Source: Omphiscola glabra (lineage: Eukaryota > Mollusca > Gastropoda > Lymnaeidae). Taken from it: a stretch of 64,000 nucleotides of DNA. Below the pieces are notes generated by a model. That model searched no databases and had not been told where the DNA came from. It saw only the letters and a list, made by a program, of their open reading frames with translations. Shown piece by piece: positions 13,001 to 23,095 of this stretch (positions within the stretch are counted from its first letter, which is position 1; the number at the start of each line of letters is the position of its first letter). The position numbers and the translations under genes are program-made. The DNA is taken from the NCBI GenBank assembly GCA_964017045.1, contig OZ024795.1, forward strand, positions 26,279,366-26,343,365, in the 5' to 3' direction.

Positions 13001-16000
13001 GTATTTATAACACTTACATGACCACAATCTCTGAGGCAGACCTCAAAGCTGCAACGATGAAGAGAAAACTGCACGTCATGATCAGAAATACACTGAAAGA
13101 ATTCGTTATTCATTTTTTCTATCTCCTCGTTGTGTGCAGTCTTTGCTATTCCAATCGCAGAGATGGCGATCATCTCATGTACAATGTGATTTCCGATGCA
13201 CTAATTCAGAGTACAACAAACGAACCTCGATTTAACGATGTAAGTAAATTAATTTTAATGGGAAATCAAATCAACAATTTTATCCAATTTGTTTAAACAA
13301 ATATAAATTTAATAATGCTATATGCATTTAATTTTAATTCTTCAATTAGGTCAATTCAAGTAGCGGCTACTTTGACTGGCTTAATTCAACGTTGAGACCA
13401 TGGCTGTTTCCAGGAAATAATAAGATGTATGAGCCGAATGCTGCAGATAAGAAATATTACACTGAGGAGATGAACCTTTATCGTCTGGGTGAACCAAGAA
13501 TAAGACAGCTGCGCATGAAGAAAGGTTTCAAATATTTTGTTCTGGTGTGTCTAGTATTGTAAAACAATTAAAAGAATATATATATATATATTAAATAGCT
13601 TTCTTGACGACAAATAGTGGATAGTTTCTACCCTTAATAACTGGTTAAAATACAAACAACAACGAATAAAAAAATTAAGTATTATTATTTTAGACAATAA
13701 ACACCAATAGCATAAGACTAGTAGTAACTTACGCTATTGAGACTTGGTCCCTTACCAGAAAAGCAGAGAATAATCTCAATACATGGGAGAGAAAATCCTC
13801 AGAAAAATATTTGGTCCAGTGATAGAAAATGATGTCTGGGGAATCTTTCCAAACCAAGAGCTATACCAATTGTACACAGACCCACCCATAATCGCAACAA
13901 TATAAAAGGCAGACTGCGCTGGGCATGACATATTGAACGGATGCCGGATTGTAGAGCAGCAAAAGTGATATACAGGCAGAAGCCTAGGGCCTGGCGAATC
14001 CCCAGTCGCCCAAAGCTGAGATGAATCGACGATGTAGAGAAGGATTCACACCAGTTGGGGGTTCACGCATAAAGGCGCAAAGTCATGGATCGTTCCGAAT
14101 CCTAGAATGTGGTTGAGCCTGTATCAAAATCGTTTTACTCTTTGAGTCTCTCGAAAACTCTAACACATCTTTTATTCTAATGACTAGTGTGTTCAATGCC
14201 CAACCAAATCGTTGCTGTTTCATAAATATATAAATGTTTCTCATTCAGTATTAAGAAGAAAAATAAAGGAATTCAGTTTCATGTGTGCTCTATTTATTTT
14301 TATTTTTTAAAGTTCAGGAAGAAAAATATTTCAGTACCATACATACTAATTTAAGTGGTATATTGAAAATGACTTTACAGAAGACTGCTTATATGAAGGA
14401 ATCATGCTTCACAAGTGTGTTGCTAGATATGACGTCACTAATGAGGAAACTAGAAATTATTGTTTAGGATGGTCTCCCCTGCCGTGCACGTCTGCTCAGT
14501 CTATAAGTTGGTCCGAAAAATCCTGGAATTTTCAATCCGCACAATCCATTTGGGGAATCCCCATAGCTGGTAGTTATGGTCTGTATGGAGGTGGAGGTTA
14601 TGTCATCGCTTTTGGTCAAAATGTGAGTTAACATTAATATAATATTTATATTAATTTAAGCTATCAACTGGAGTAAGAGTCAAACCTCTTCATAAATTAA
14701 TTTAGTTGTTTTTTTTTGATAATTGATTTAAAATTAGTATATTACTATTTAAATTTAACAAGTTTACTTACTGTGTGTCTACCATTTAATGAACAAGTTC
14801 ACTTAATGTATGTCTACCATTTAATGAACAAGTTTACTTAATGTATGTCTACCATTTAATGAACAAGTTTACTTAATGTATGTCTACCATTTAATGAACA
14901 AGTTTACGTAATGTATGTCTACCATTTAATGCATCTCCTTTACTAAATTCAGACTATAAACAAGACTATAAATGAGTTCAAAGAACATACGTGGATCGAC
15001 CGACAAACTAGAGCCATTTTTGTTGAGTTCACAATCTATTGTCCTAACATCAACCATTTTGCCTATGTGATACTTTTAGCAGAGTTTCTAGATACTGGGG
15101 CAATTTTACCATTTTCAAAGTGAGTATTGAGCCATTACATAATGATATCTTATATCCATTAGTAACTCATTAAGTTGAGCGGCTCTGGGTTGGTAGTTAA
15201 ATTATGAAGGAAACCCCATTCTATAACATGGCTATCCTAGTCAGTAATATTCCAACCGCTGTTTACCGCAAGAATCCATCAATTATCTATAGTGAAATAA
15301 GCAATCAATGCTATTTTCTAATTGTGTCAGAGTTAACACTGGTTTTGCTGTTTCGTATGAGTTAAAACCTTAGAAAAATATAAAATAATGATTTGTTTTT
15401 TTAAAAATTGTATACAGACATTTAAAATTATGGGGACGGGTTTCATGCAGATGAAAGAGGAGATGTCAGAAATACATTATATGTGTCCAAACCATTAAAA
15501 ATGCGTTTTAAAAGTAAAGTTGAAGTGTCTTGGATAGTTCTCTTCATTTCAGTTTAATAATCTAACTAATAAAGAATAAAATAAACAAAGTCATCTTTAA
15601 AAGAAATTATGGATCGAAGCATAATTATTAACATGATGTGAATTAATATAACTATATCTTCTTAAATTTCAGTATTTACCCATTCACGGCCCACAATCCT
15701 CCAGGAATTCTTGGTGCGTATTTTCAATTGTGTGAGATTATTGGAATTATCTTTACACTTGTTGGTGTGCTCTATGCTATTTTTATCTTTGGCAAGAAAA
15801 AGTGGGCAGCATTTAAGGACCTTTGGTTTGTGGTGGATTTTTCTGCTGTTCTTGTAGGAATTTGTACAGCTTCTATGTTATTGTGAGTATGAGAGTATAT
15901 TGTAATATTTATTTTTACTAAGTACATATAATTATTTATAATAGACCAATACTTGTTATCAGCTGAGTTAAGTTTCAAATATTTTCTTTTGATTGCTCTA

Positions 16001-19000
16001 GAAAGTAGTTCAAATGATATCTACCACAATGTTTACTTACAAGTTGTCTTCCCATTGGATATAAAAGATGTTATTAATAGGTTTCTATTTTCCTATATAA
16101 TCCTATGTGAATACTATGTTTTCTGATAAACTATTCATTTTAGCTTGCGCCTGAGCTACACCAAAAGTGCAATAGCAAAAATAAAAGCAGACAACCAACA
16201 GTTTGTTAACTTCTACCAAGTCGTTGTCTGGGATGCCTCTTTAATGATCTGCCTGTCATTGCTGATTGTTATTGGTTGTCTGAGATTGCTCAAGCTTGCT
16301 GGCTACTCTGAGAGAACAATGAAAGTATGTCAGCATATATTTTTAATAATAAAAAAGGACAATTGTATCGTTAAAACTGCATATCACAGAGCTAACAATA
16401 TATTTAAAATTTATTCTAAACGTTGATTTAAAACTAATGCTATGTTTAAATGTAAGGTAGTTCTTATGTTCTTGCTGGTCTCATTGAGAAATTAAGATTT
16501 ATTTTCACCTATATCTGAAAGTAAAAAAACTGCAACTGATTAGAGAAAATTTTAATCTGATTTTTTAATATTCTATATGCTTAAGTACTTGCTGAACACA
16601 GATATTAAAATGAAAACAAGGATATTTGGATATCTTTTAATCCATCTAAAAAATAATTAAATTTTCATTTAAATTACGGTACTACTATGTTTGAAAATTG
16701 TGTAAAGGAAAGAGCATTTAATTTAAGTAAGACTTTTGAAACAAACCAATTATAAAATGTCTATTTATGTCAAATGTTACCAAGTAGTCAATATATATTT
16801 ATTTTTAAGCCCTTAAATTAATTTCCATATTTTAACATAAAACTATAGCACTAATGCCTCTTTCAAAGCTTCCCATTATATTTACAGGTGTACACAGTCT
16901 TATCGCTGGCAGTGAAAACTTTGCCCAGTTTTTTCATGTTTATCTTCTTAATTCTTGTTGGCTTTGCTGCCATGGCATTTTTTCTCTTTGGTCGCACCAG
17001 TTATTACTTTAATGGTTTTTGGCAAACAGTGGAAACTCTATTCACAGGCCTGCTGGGGCACTCAAGCTTTAAAGTAAGGATTTTTAAAAATTAAGACTTA
17101 AATATTATGTCTAGCATAAACAATTTTGAAGTGCATTCAATTATCGTGTATTGAATATCTGCCGGCGTCTTAGTTCACCATCTTTTAGTTTATTGATTAT
17201 TTGACAACTTGGCATAAAAACATACAGGTTGAGTTCATGTAGTTCAAGGTAGACCCACTGTTATGTAACGCTATATGATTTTGTAAATTAAATCCGATTT
17301 AAGATTTAAGCGTTTGTTGAACAATACGCAACTAAAGACTGAAAACCAGAATACAACGAAACAAAATACCAAAGCTAATGATGATAACAAAAGTGAATTT
17401 TAGTACCCAATGATATTTAAAAAAAAAAATACAAAATCAATTATACAGAAATTAAAACTGACTTAACTTACAGCCCAGCATGTGAAAAAAAAATATAATC
17501 TTAAATGGCTACAAATATTAACACAAACACATGCACACAAATATTGAAATCTAATAAGTCTGGAAAGTCTTAAAAATGTGCAGAATGTCAAAGAAATCTA
17601 GCAAAAACAATTCCAAAATACTACAAGCTCAGGTTCTCCAAATCCTGCACACAGGACATTTTGGAATAGAGTATGAAAGAGTTAGCCAAATCATCTGTAT
17701 ACTGACCAGAGCTTGATGCCCAAATAATTGAGATGGGTCGAACTTGCCAGGCATGCGTAGAATACACTATAGACCCTAAAAACTCCAGTACCCATCCATC
17801 GATGCTGCTAGAAAAACCATGAATTTAAGTGCATATCGACCATGCCATCAACTTCAAGGGATCAGATTGGCTGGTGATGATAAATGCTAATTAAAAGTAC
17901 CAGTGTATCCACAGGACAACATCAACATCAACCAAGGCTGTTGACCTTGTGGCTTAAGATTTTGCTCATTTTGGATATCAACACACTATATAGTATGATA
18001 AAGCTACTAGCTTCGTAATTGAAAAATTCCAAACAATGGTGCAAAGACAGGGGTATTGTACATCTCGCTGGCACTCCTTAATTTCCCAATACGAATGGGG
18101 CTGCCGAACGACTGTTTCAAATTTTTAAGAGCTAACTTAGAAAATCCTCATTACATTTAAGATAATGTCTACAAGACGTTCTACGCCAGTATCGCAGGAC
18201 ATCTTAGACTAGTGGATTATCTGCAATTCCTTAGCAATCGGCATATAATAACTCTTACTGATACTCTAGTTCCATCTCCTACTCATCAAACATAAGAACA
18301 TCTTAAAGAAAAAGCTGTCTTTAATGGGACAAAAAGTCGTCCTAGTGGATTATTTAACTAGGAAAATCCATGTTGTCAGAATATATTGACCAAAAACCGA
18401 ATTTTAAACCACGATGGGCTCCCACTACAATCATCCATGGGACCACGCCTTTTTAAGGTGAACCTTCGCCGAATGGATTCACGTGGAAGAGACTTTTAGA
18501 CCAACTTCAACCCAGGTACGCTACGGAAGAAGGTTCACAACTGGGTTTAAATATAAAGAAAGGAAGGCATTACCCAACCACACAGCCTGCACAAACCTCA
18601 TCACAGCGAACATATTAAATATGGAGGAAGAGAACTACAAGTTCAGATATATAAACGTATAACTAAAATTTGGCAAGAAGAGATAATTTCAACAGAATGG
18701 GAAACAGCATTAATAACCCCAATACACAAGAAAGGCTCCAAACTTTAGTGCAAAAACTGCAGAGGAATCACCCTGTTAAATGTTTCTTTAAAAAAAAGAC
18801 GAAGCTAATTGCCAAAAGATTACCACCGTACACTGAAGAAATACTAGGTGATTACCAATGTGGATTCAGGCAAAAGAGATCAAAGACTTATCAGATTTTC
18901 ATCATTAGGTGCCTATTAGAGAAATGTTATAAATATAATATCCCAGTAAATCTATTTGGACTATAAATTGGCCTGTATAGCATGAAAAAAATATCTATAT

Positions 19001-21496
19001 ACGACTCTTCAGTATTTTGGCATACCCAACAAACTTATAAGACTGATACATGTTACATTGAACAACTCAAAAAGTAAAATCAAGATTCAAGGAGATTATT
19101 CAAGGGAATTTCAGATTAGTGGAGGCCTAAGACAGGTACTCACTGTCTTGTATCTTATTTAACCTAACAATAGATAGAGTTATAAGAAGCATACATATTG
19201 ACACCCGAGGGACAATAACAGGATACGTTCTGAAGGAAACACAAGACGTACAACCAATGTTGACTCCCTACAATCAACCCCTACAGTATCTTGCATATGC
19301 TGAAGATATAGCGCTTCTAGGGAAAGTATTAAAGACATATAAACATCCTTTATTGAAATAGAAAACGCATCACTACAATTAGGGCTCGAAGTGAAGAACC
19401 AAAAAAAAAAAAAATACATGACTACAACAAGAGAAGAAAAGACAGGTGAAGCCATTAAAATTAGAAACCAGACTTTTGAAAAAGTAAATCAATTCAAATA
19501 CCTAAGATCTTAAATAAATGAAAGAAACGAATACAAACAGAAATTAAAGAAAGAATATCAGCCGGAAACAGGACATACTTCAGTAGTCAGAAAATACTCA
19601 AAAGTGAAAACAATACAACAGAAACAAAAAAACTATTAATAAAAGTGTAATCAGACCAGTTGTAACATATGCAAGTGAAAATTGGACCCTAACAAAAACG
19701 GCAGAACACCTGTTAAGCACATGGCAAAGAAAGTTCTCAGCGAAATATAAGGACCAAAAAATAATGAATATGGATGGAGAGTACGAACCAACAATGAATT
19801 GCACAGTCTATATCAAGATCCCACGATTGTACCAGAAATAAAAAAGGACAGGCTTCGCTGCGCAGGACACTTAGACAGAGAATGCAAAATAGCTGAGGAG
19901 TGAAGAGGCTTCATCAGCAAAACCCCAGAGGAAAACGGTTCAAAGGCAGACCTAGATGGATGGATGATGTGGACAAAGATCTACAACAAATGGGAATCCA
20001 AGCAGGGAAAAGCCAAGCATTAGTTAGTTCTGAGTGAAAAGAAGTAGTGAGGCAGGCCAAAGCCCTACGTGGGCTGTTGCTCCACAGGGAGGGATTACAT
20101 TTAAGACCAGATAGATATGGCATAGACATATGTTTTTGTTTTGATTTTGATGTGTTTTTTAGTGTTAAATAAAATATTTCATAATTCAGCTGGTGATGAC
20201 CATAAGTTTTAATTCCTCATCAAATCTCACATCTTCATGTCTCCATTATTTCAGGAAACAAATGTCCCAGCTGAAGACACTTGGATCAGTATAGTTTTTT
20301 TCTGCATGTTTGTGGGCGTGGTGGTCATTCTACTCACAAATTTTTTCCTCGCTGTCTTAATGGACTTACTTAATATCGCAAGCAATCGCCATTGTAAAAG
20401 CGAGGACACCAAAATTTTCATTGTGTTATGGGACATGTTCCTGAAATCAATGGGAAGCAAAAGAGATCCACTTGACCGGCTGAAAATGGATGATCCTGGT
20501 GAGTTAGAATGATTGTTGACAATTTGTTGTTAAAATAAAATAATAAATAGCTTTTCATTTTAAACCATCTGGACCATAGACTTAACTGGTTCCTTGAGTT
20601 CTTGTAACATTACAGAAACATGCGTGATAAATTCATGAGATAAACTCAAAAATTCTCAATGAAAAAATAGTATTGTCATTTGGACTCGGTTTGTTTTTTT
20701 GTTTTTTGTCCACGTGGACAGATCGTGTGCCGATAGCAGAATATCAGAGCTAAACATTGCCTGATAGAGTGCATAACAAACTATGATTGCACATTTTTTA
20801 TACAATTGTTTTACACGAAAATATGTTTTAAAATTTAGATTCAGAAGATGATATTCAACTTTATGAAGATGTAGAAGAATTCATGTCAAGATTCGAGGCC
20901 ATTTTATCAAAGTAAGTGTAATTTTACAATTAAATGCGCACATTTGAAAATTAAAAAATATTATCAAACTATTTTTAAGTAGCCTAAAGCAACAAATAAG
21001 CATGTATTAAATATATATTTTGATCCTTGGAAATTTATCTCAAAATTAATTGCAAAAAATTGTTATGAGACATTAGTTATTTTTTATTAAATAAAATATA
21101 GTGAAAGAATTTGGTAGAACAAAGTACGGAAGAATCAATATTTCACGATACTTTTTGAAAGAATTTAATGGACCAATTTGAATAAATAAAAATACAAAAG
21201 TAAATTTAAATAAAATTGATGAATATGAATAATATTTATTGATATAGCTATCAATAAAGTAGTATCTTATTAATGTATCTAAAAATGGAAAAATTTATAC
21301 TGGTCTTAAGCATCAAAACACAGGATTTTTTTGCAGGGTGTGCCAAGATGATGATGATGTTGAGATTATGGATTGGTCCAGAATGACAAAGGGAAAAAAT
21401 AAACAAAAAGGATTATTCAGTGACATCAGCCCGTCAAAAACTAAAACAAATGGAAGTGAGGAGCTCTATAATCAACTAGTGAGACATAATTATTAA
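1..21496 (+). CDS. Polycystin-1-like receptor-channel, 3' part (20 exons)
   Basis: This is a multi-exon gene for a polycystin-1 family membrane protein (GPS, PLAT, 11 membrane segments, polycystin cation-channel core). Predicted coding exons: <1-138, 1047-1274, 2883-3053, 3654-3814, 4818-5003, 5673-5820, 6196-6346, 6744-6833, 10236-10423, 10782-10899, 12986-13239, 13350-13524, 14381-14622, 14953-15119, 15673-15882, 16144-16324, 16888-17073, 20255-20498, 20839-20911, 21337-21496. All junctions are GT-AG with matching phases. The total is 3471 nt, giving about 1156 residues before TAA at 21494-21496. Donors of exon 7 (GTGCTG) and exon 12 (GTTTCA) are weak and these boundaries are less certain. 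Exon 8 (90 nt) has phases that would also allow it to be skipped. The N-terminal ectodomain exons lie upstream of the window. Orthology within the family (PKD1, PKD1L1-3, PKDREJ) cannot be settled here. Confidence 0.93.
1400..2650 (-). mobile_element. Antisense RTE-like retrotransposon remnant in polycystin intron 2
   Basis: On the minus strand, 2643-2329 encodes a degenerate reverse-transcriptase piece (YECGFREKRSTT, then LLYDLSRRNAMN). Segment 1640-1400 encodes the element's C-terminal end (DVEKGVNQLGVRAWKREA). The order is correct for one decayed copy. Its middle is missing and the gap holds a 36-bp minisatellite. The 3' piece shares the stretch ATGCCGGATTGTAGAG with the sense-strand remnant at 13.9 kb, so they belong to one family. 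Confidence 0.65.
1985..2180. repeat. 36-bp minisatellite, about 5 copies
   Basis: The unit GTTTCCTATGTGGTTACATC followed by TCTGTTTCTCATAACT repeats almost perfectly. Because 36 is a multiple of 3, frames stay open on both strands, which creates spurious ORFs. Confidence 0.95.
2883..5003 (+). CDS. Polycystin exons 3-5: PLAT/LH2 domain
   Basis: Three exons (2883-3053, 3654-3814, 4818-5003) encode the cytoplasmic PLAT domain that follows helix 1 in polycystin-1 proteins. Visible PLAT signatures are YYYLVTVHTGLRKSAGT, the strand VCFCLYG, LRIWHDNSGKG, WYLDRVDVVDIQTGRR and YFLCEEWL. The domain is a beta-sandwich that in related proteins binds lipids or regulatory partners. A 30-bp minisatellite and a 24-bp repeat sit in the intron between exons 4 and 5. 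A C-rich tract sits in the next intron. Confidence 0.92.
3906..4285. repeat. 30-bp minisatellite, about 12 copies
   Basis: The unit CCTGAACCCTAATTGTATCC plus TTAAAACTAA is repeated in the intron between polycystin exons 4 and 5. A few copies carry a G-to-A variant (AATTATATCC). The CCCTAA inside is reminiscent of telomeric repeats, but only once per unit. Confidence 0.95.
4298..4396. repeat. 24-bp repeat, about 4 copies
   Basis: The unit GACCCTATCGGAACCAGGGT plus TTTT directly follows the 30-bp array. It contains the near-palindrome ACCCTATCGGAACCAGGGT. Confidence 0.9.
4643..4720 (-). mobile_element. Retroelement 3'-end-like fragment with GATGAAGGCATGTGCCGAAAC motif region
   Basis: On the minus strand this reads TGATGAAGGCATGTGCCGAA, then a T/A-rich segment ending ATTAAAGCTTA. 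The same arrangement occurs on the plus strand at 60,538-60,625. Motifs of this kind are common at the ends of Penelope-like and other retroelements; the class assignment is uncertain. Confidence 0.4.
5117..5375. repeat. C-rich imperfect short tandem repeat
   Basis: Intron sequence made of variants of TCTCCCCATCCCAAC and TCTCCCCCAGCTCATCCCAAC-type units. It has strong strand asymmetry (pyrimidines on the plus strand). It yields overlapping artefactual ORFs on both strands. Confidence 0.85.
5673..10899 (+). CDS. Polycystin exons 6-10: membrane segments 2-5 and loops
   Basis: Exons 5673-5820, 6196-6346, 6744-6833, 10236-10423 and 10782-10899 encode hydrophobic helices CCMAFLILAMITSAMFYSG, YSLASAVITATPMMFVMAI, YFAWILIIVTIGASSFFVI and WLSTFFLSFLQSLFVV plus VLVISVMVSILI. 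Cytoplasmic linkers lie between them, one of which (PWMKKLESQLQILEKLL, exon 8) could form a short coiled coil. The spacing matches helices 2-5 of the 11-helix polycystin-1 topology. The intron after exon 8 is 3.4 kb and contains a solo LTR. Confidence 0.87.
7433..7977 (+). mobile_element. Solo LTR with 5-bp target duplication
   Basis: The element begins TGTTGTGA and ends GTCGTAACA, giving short inverted TGTT...AACA termini. It is bracketed by a perfect 5-bp direct repeat CATAT (7428-7432 and 7978-7982). Inside are a TATA-like GATAAAAGG (7622-7630) and AATAAA (7828-7833), in the order expected for U3-R-U5. No internal retrotransposon genes adjoin it, so it is most simply a solo LTR left by recombination. 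Its superfamily is unknown. Confidence 0.65.
8290..8510 (+). repeat. Dispersed repeat, copy 1
   Basis: This stretch (AACAATACCAAAGCTGG, later CTTACAGCACAGCAAGTG and an ACACAC tract) resembles 17,295-17,560 in the same order. It is probably a terminal part of one transposon family. Confidence 0.5.
10034..10077. repeat. TA dinucleotide tract
   Basis: A near-pure (TA)n run in intron 8, about 160 bases before exon 9. Confidence 0.9.
10900..12985. other. Polycystin intron 10, 2.1 kb
   Basis: Two degenerate copies of a dispersed sequence with CACTCACTCACTGACAG-like and GACTCACTCACTTATTG-like starts lie near 11,218-11,330 and 11,690-11,800. Each is followed by text of the type TGAAGTTAAAATTTTGCATG. 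I found no gene in it. Confidence 0.5.
12986..15119 (+). CDS. Polycystin exons 11-14: helix 6 and extracellular polycystin (TOP) domain
   Basis: Exons 12986-13239, 13350-13524, 14381-14622 and 14953-15119 encode helix 6 (FVIHFFYLLVVCSLCYSN) and the large extracellular loop typical of polycystins. Diagnostic pieces are RLGEPRIRQLRM, DCLYEG, NYCLGWSP, GSYGLYGGGGYVIAFGQN and WIDRQTRAIFVEFTIYCPN. In polycystin-2 this domain caps the channel and mediates subunit assembly (family knowledge). The exon 12 donor is weak. A 35-bp minisatellite fills the last intron, and an RTE-like retrotransposon remnant lies in the intron before exon 13. Confidence 0.9.
13670..14135 (+). mobile_element. RTE-like retrotransposon 3' remnant in intron 12
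   Basis: Broken frames spell the C-terminal end of a non-LTR retrotransposon polyprotein: VVTYAIETWSLTRKAENN, then WERKILRKIFGPVIEN and QELYQLY. It is followed by a 3' portion homologous to the antisense fragment at 1.4-1.6 kb. Stops and frameshifts are numerous, so it is dead. Confidence 0.7.
14757..14936. repeat. 35-bp minisatellite, about 5 copies
   Basis: The unit TGTCTACCATTTAATGAACA plus AGTTTACTTAATGTA is repeated in the intron immediately before polycystin exon 14. Confidence 0.93.
15673..20498 (+). CDS. Polycystin exons 15-18: cation-channel core
   Basis: Exons 15673-15882, 16144-16324, 16888-17073 and 20255-20498 encode the six-helix channel core: IIGIIFTLVGVLYAIFIFG, LWFVVDFSAVLVGICTA, the S4-like RLLKLAGYSERT region, FFMFIFLILVGFAAMAFFLF, the pore loop ETLFTGLLGHSSFK and the final helix VVVILLTNFFLAVLMD. 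The selectivity-filter position reads L-G-H where polycystin-2 has L-G-D, so the acidic ring is absent (inference from alignment by eye). The intron between pore loop and last helix is 3.2 kb and stuffed with retroelement remains. Confidence 0.92.
17295..17560 (+). repeat. Dispersed repeat, copy 2
   Basis: It shares ordered blocks with 8290-8510 (AACAATACG, ATACCAAAGCT, ACTTACAGC-CAGCA, ACACAAACACA). It lies just upstream of the gypsy-type integrase remnant and may be part of the same element. Confidence 0.5.
17600..18490 (+). mobile_element. Ty3/gypsy-type integrase remnant
   Basis: Broken frames carry integrase hallmarks in order. First comes an H2C2 zinc-binding region (LHTGHFGIE, later TCQAC). 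Core-domain text with INFKGSDWLVMINAN and FAHFGYQHT follows, then NTNGAAERLFQIFK. Several frameshifts and stops show it is inactive. It sits in the intron between the pore-loop exon and the last-helix exon of the polycystin gene. Confidence 0.7.
18590..20135 (+). mobile_element. RTE-like non-LTR retrotransposon remnant
   Basis: Degraded reverse-transcriptase motifs run 5' to 3': ISTEWETALITPIHKKGS, GDYQCGFRQKRS, IPNKLIRLIHVTLNNSK, FQISGGLRQ. C-terminal pieces then follow to about 20.13 kb. Multiple stops and frameshifts are present. It abuts the gypsy integrase remnant, so two element classes have accumulated in one intron. Confidence 0.72.
20839..21496 (+). CDS. Polycystin exons 19-20: short acidic cytoplasmic tail and stop
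   Basis: Exons 20839-20911 and 21337-21496 encode the C-terminal tail: an acidic helix (YEDVEEFMSRFEAILSK), then an acidic patch QDDDDVE and a basic stretch TKGKNKQKG, ending NQLVRHNY and TAA. There is no EF-hand, and the tail is far shorter than that of polycystin-2. An AATAAA at 21542-21547 is a plausible polyadenylation signal. Confidence 0.85.
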
Positions 21497-21541
21497 GGAA
21501 CTTGAGAACTGAGAATTCTAAAACCTGCAAGATTTAGCCTG

Positions 21542-21547
21542 AATAAA
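21542..21547 (+). promoter_or_regulatory. Candidate polyadenylation signal of the polycystin gene
   Basis: AATAAA lies 46 bases after the stop codon, in the same strand as the gene. Other AT-rich hexamers occur nearby, so the exact signal is not certain. Confidence 0.45.
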
Positions 21548-21947
21548 ATATTTTTTGTTGTTGCATTTTTAATAACAGTTTTAAATAACTATAACCACAT
21601 AAAAATTATATTTTAAATTAATCATTTCATTCTTTTATAACTCGTGGTTGTCTTTTCTCTATCTGTATATCATTAGCTTAGAACTATTTACTATGACGAA
21701 GACTTTAAGTTAATCAAAACTCCTTTATCTATAGTTATGAATCTTTGAACCAGATTTACTCTGATGGTTAGCAAAGTGATTTAAAATATAAACTACATTG
21801 AAAACACGTGAATGTATTCATTATTTTCCAATTTAAATTATTAGTTATTTTATTTTGTAAGTCGACATTTAATAGGCATACCTGGCTTGCAAGGCCTAGT
21901 AGTGCCTTTAAAGTAATGTTAAAAAAAGGAAATCGATCTGAACCTAC

Positions 21948-22690
21948 ACAAAACACGCACAACACACCCAACACGCCCAACACACCCAACGCACCCAACA
22001 CGTCCAACTCACCCAACACGTCCAACACACCCAACAAACACAACGCTTCCAACTCACCCAACACACCCAACACGTCCAATTCACCCAAGACGTCCAACTC
22101 ACCCAACAAACCCAACACGTCCAACTCACCCCACACGTCCAACTCACCCAACAAACCCAACACATCCAACTCACCCAACACACCTAACAAACCCAACACG
22201 TCCAACACACCCAACACGTCCAACTCACCCAACACACCCAACACACCCAACACGTCCAATTCACCCAACCCACACAACACGTCCAACTCACCCAACACGT
22301 CCAACACACCCAACAAACACAACGCTTCCAACTCACCCAACACACCCAACACGTCCAATTCACCCAAGACGTCCAACTCATCCAACAAACCCAACACGTC
22401 CAACTCACCCCACACGTCCAACTCACCCAACAAGCCCAACACATCCAACTCACCCAACACACCTAACAAACCCAACACGTCCAACACACCCAACACGTCC
22501 AACTCACCCAACACACCCAACACACCCAACACGTCCAATTCACCCAACCCACACAACACGTCCAACACACCCAACACGTCCAACACGTCAAACACACCCA
22601 ACACGTCCATAACACCCAACACGTCCAACACACCCAACCAACCCAACACACCTAACATGTCCAACCCCATCAACACGTCCAACTCACCCA
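21948..22690. repeat. 9-bp repeat array with 279-bp higher-order period
   Basis: The array is built from 9-mers such as CCCAACACG, TCCAACTCA and CCCAACACA. A block starting AACGCTTCC at 22,042 recurs at 22,321, almost unchanged, giving a 279-bp (31 x 9) higher-order repeat. It is extremely G-poor on the plus strand. Frames stay open on both strands (Asn/Thr/Ser/Pro on plus, Leu/Val/Gly/Asp on minus). I treat these as artefacts. Confidence 0.93.
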
Positions 22691-22914
22691 ACAAACTCGA
22701 TCGGTTTTATAAGTTTGGCGATTGGCCTTAAATTGTAGGTACGCGAATTTTTTTTAGCATCCTTGAGTCTTTGACCGACAGTACATACTTTAATAATAAA
22801 CCAAAGAGCAATTTTAGCCTTTAATTTTATGATGGAGCTTTCTGCTTTGTAGATTTCGGGTTCTGGCCGCACGGTCTAAATTGAGCCAAGTCCAAGCTTG
22901 TGGACATGAGTTTA

Positions 22915-23095
22915 ATCCTCAGCAAAACGTTTAGACAGGCGAAAACATCACCAGCAACCCGGGACGGTTGGGACTCGTTAGCCTTGGGTTGCGAATCGTC
23001 TCAGAGGGGACACCCTCTGAAATCAATCCCGGGGATGGAGTCCCGCAATTTTTATGACCTTGACTCAATGAAAATTCCGACAACTCCTGTGACAT
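22915..23095 (+). repeat. SINE-like dispersed repeat, copy 1
   Basis: This GC-richer segment (GGGACTCGTTAGCCT, then a CCCGGGGATGGAGTCCCG region and GACAACTCCTGTGACAT) aligns with the reverse complement of about 58,740-58,925. The second copy contains a tRNA B-box-like AATTCAAACCC. A tRNA-derived SINE is the likely but unproven class. Confidence 0.5.

Noticed and set aside
21768..22731. Overlapping 307-308-codon ORFs on both strands (Asn/Thr/Ser/Pro-rich on plus, Leu/Val/Asp-rich on minus), the plus one with a hydrophobic start
   Set aside because: Both arise from the 9-bp repeat, which has no stop codon in any of several frames. The hydrophobic start on plus is likely chance.
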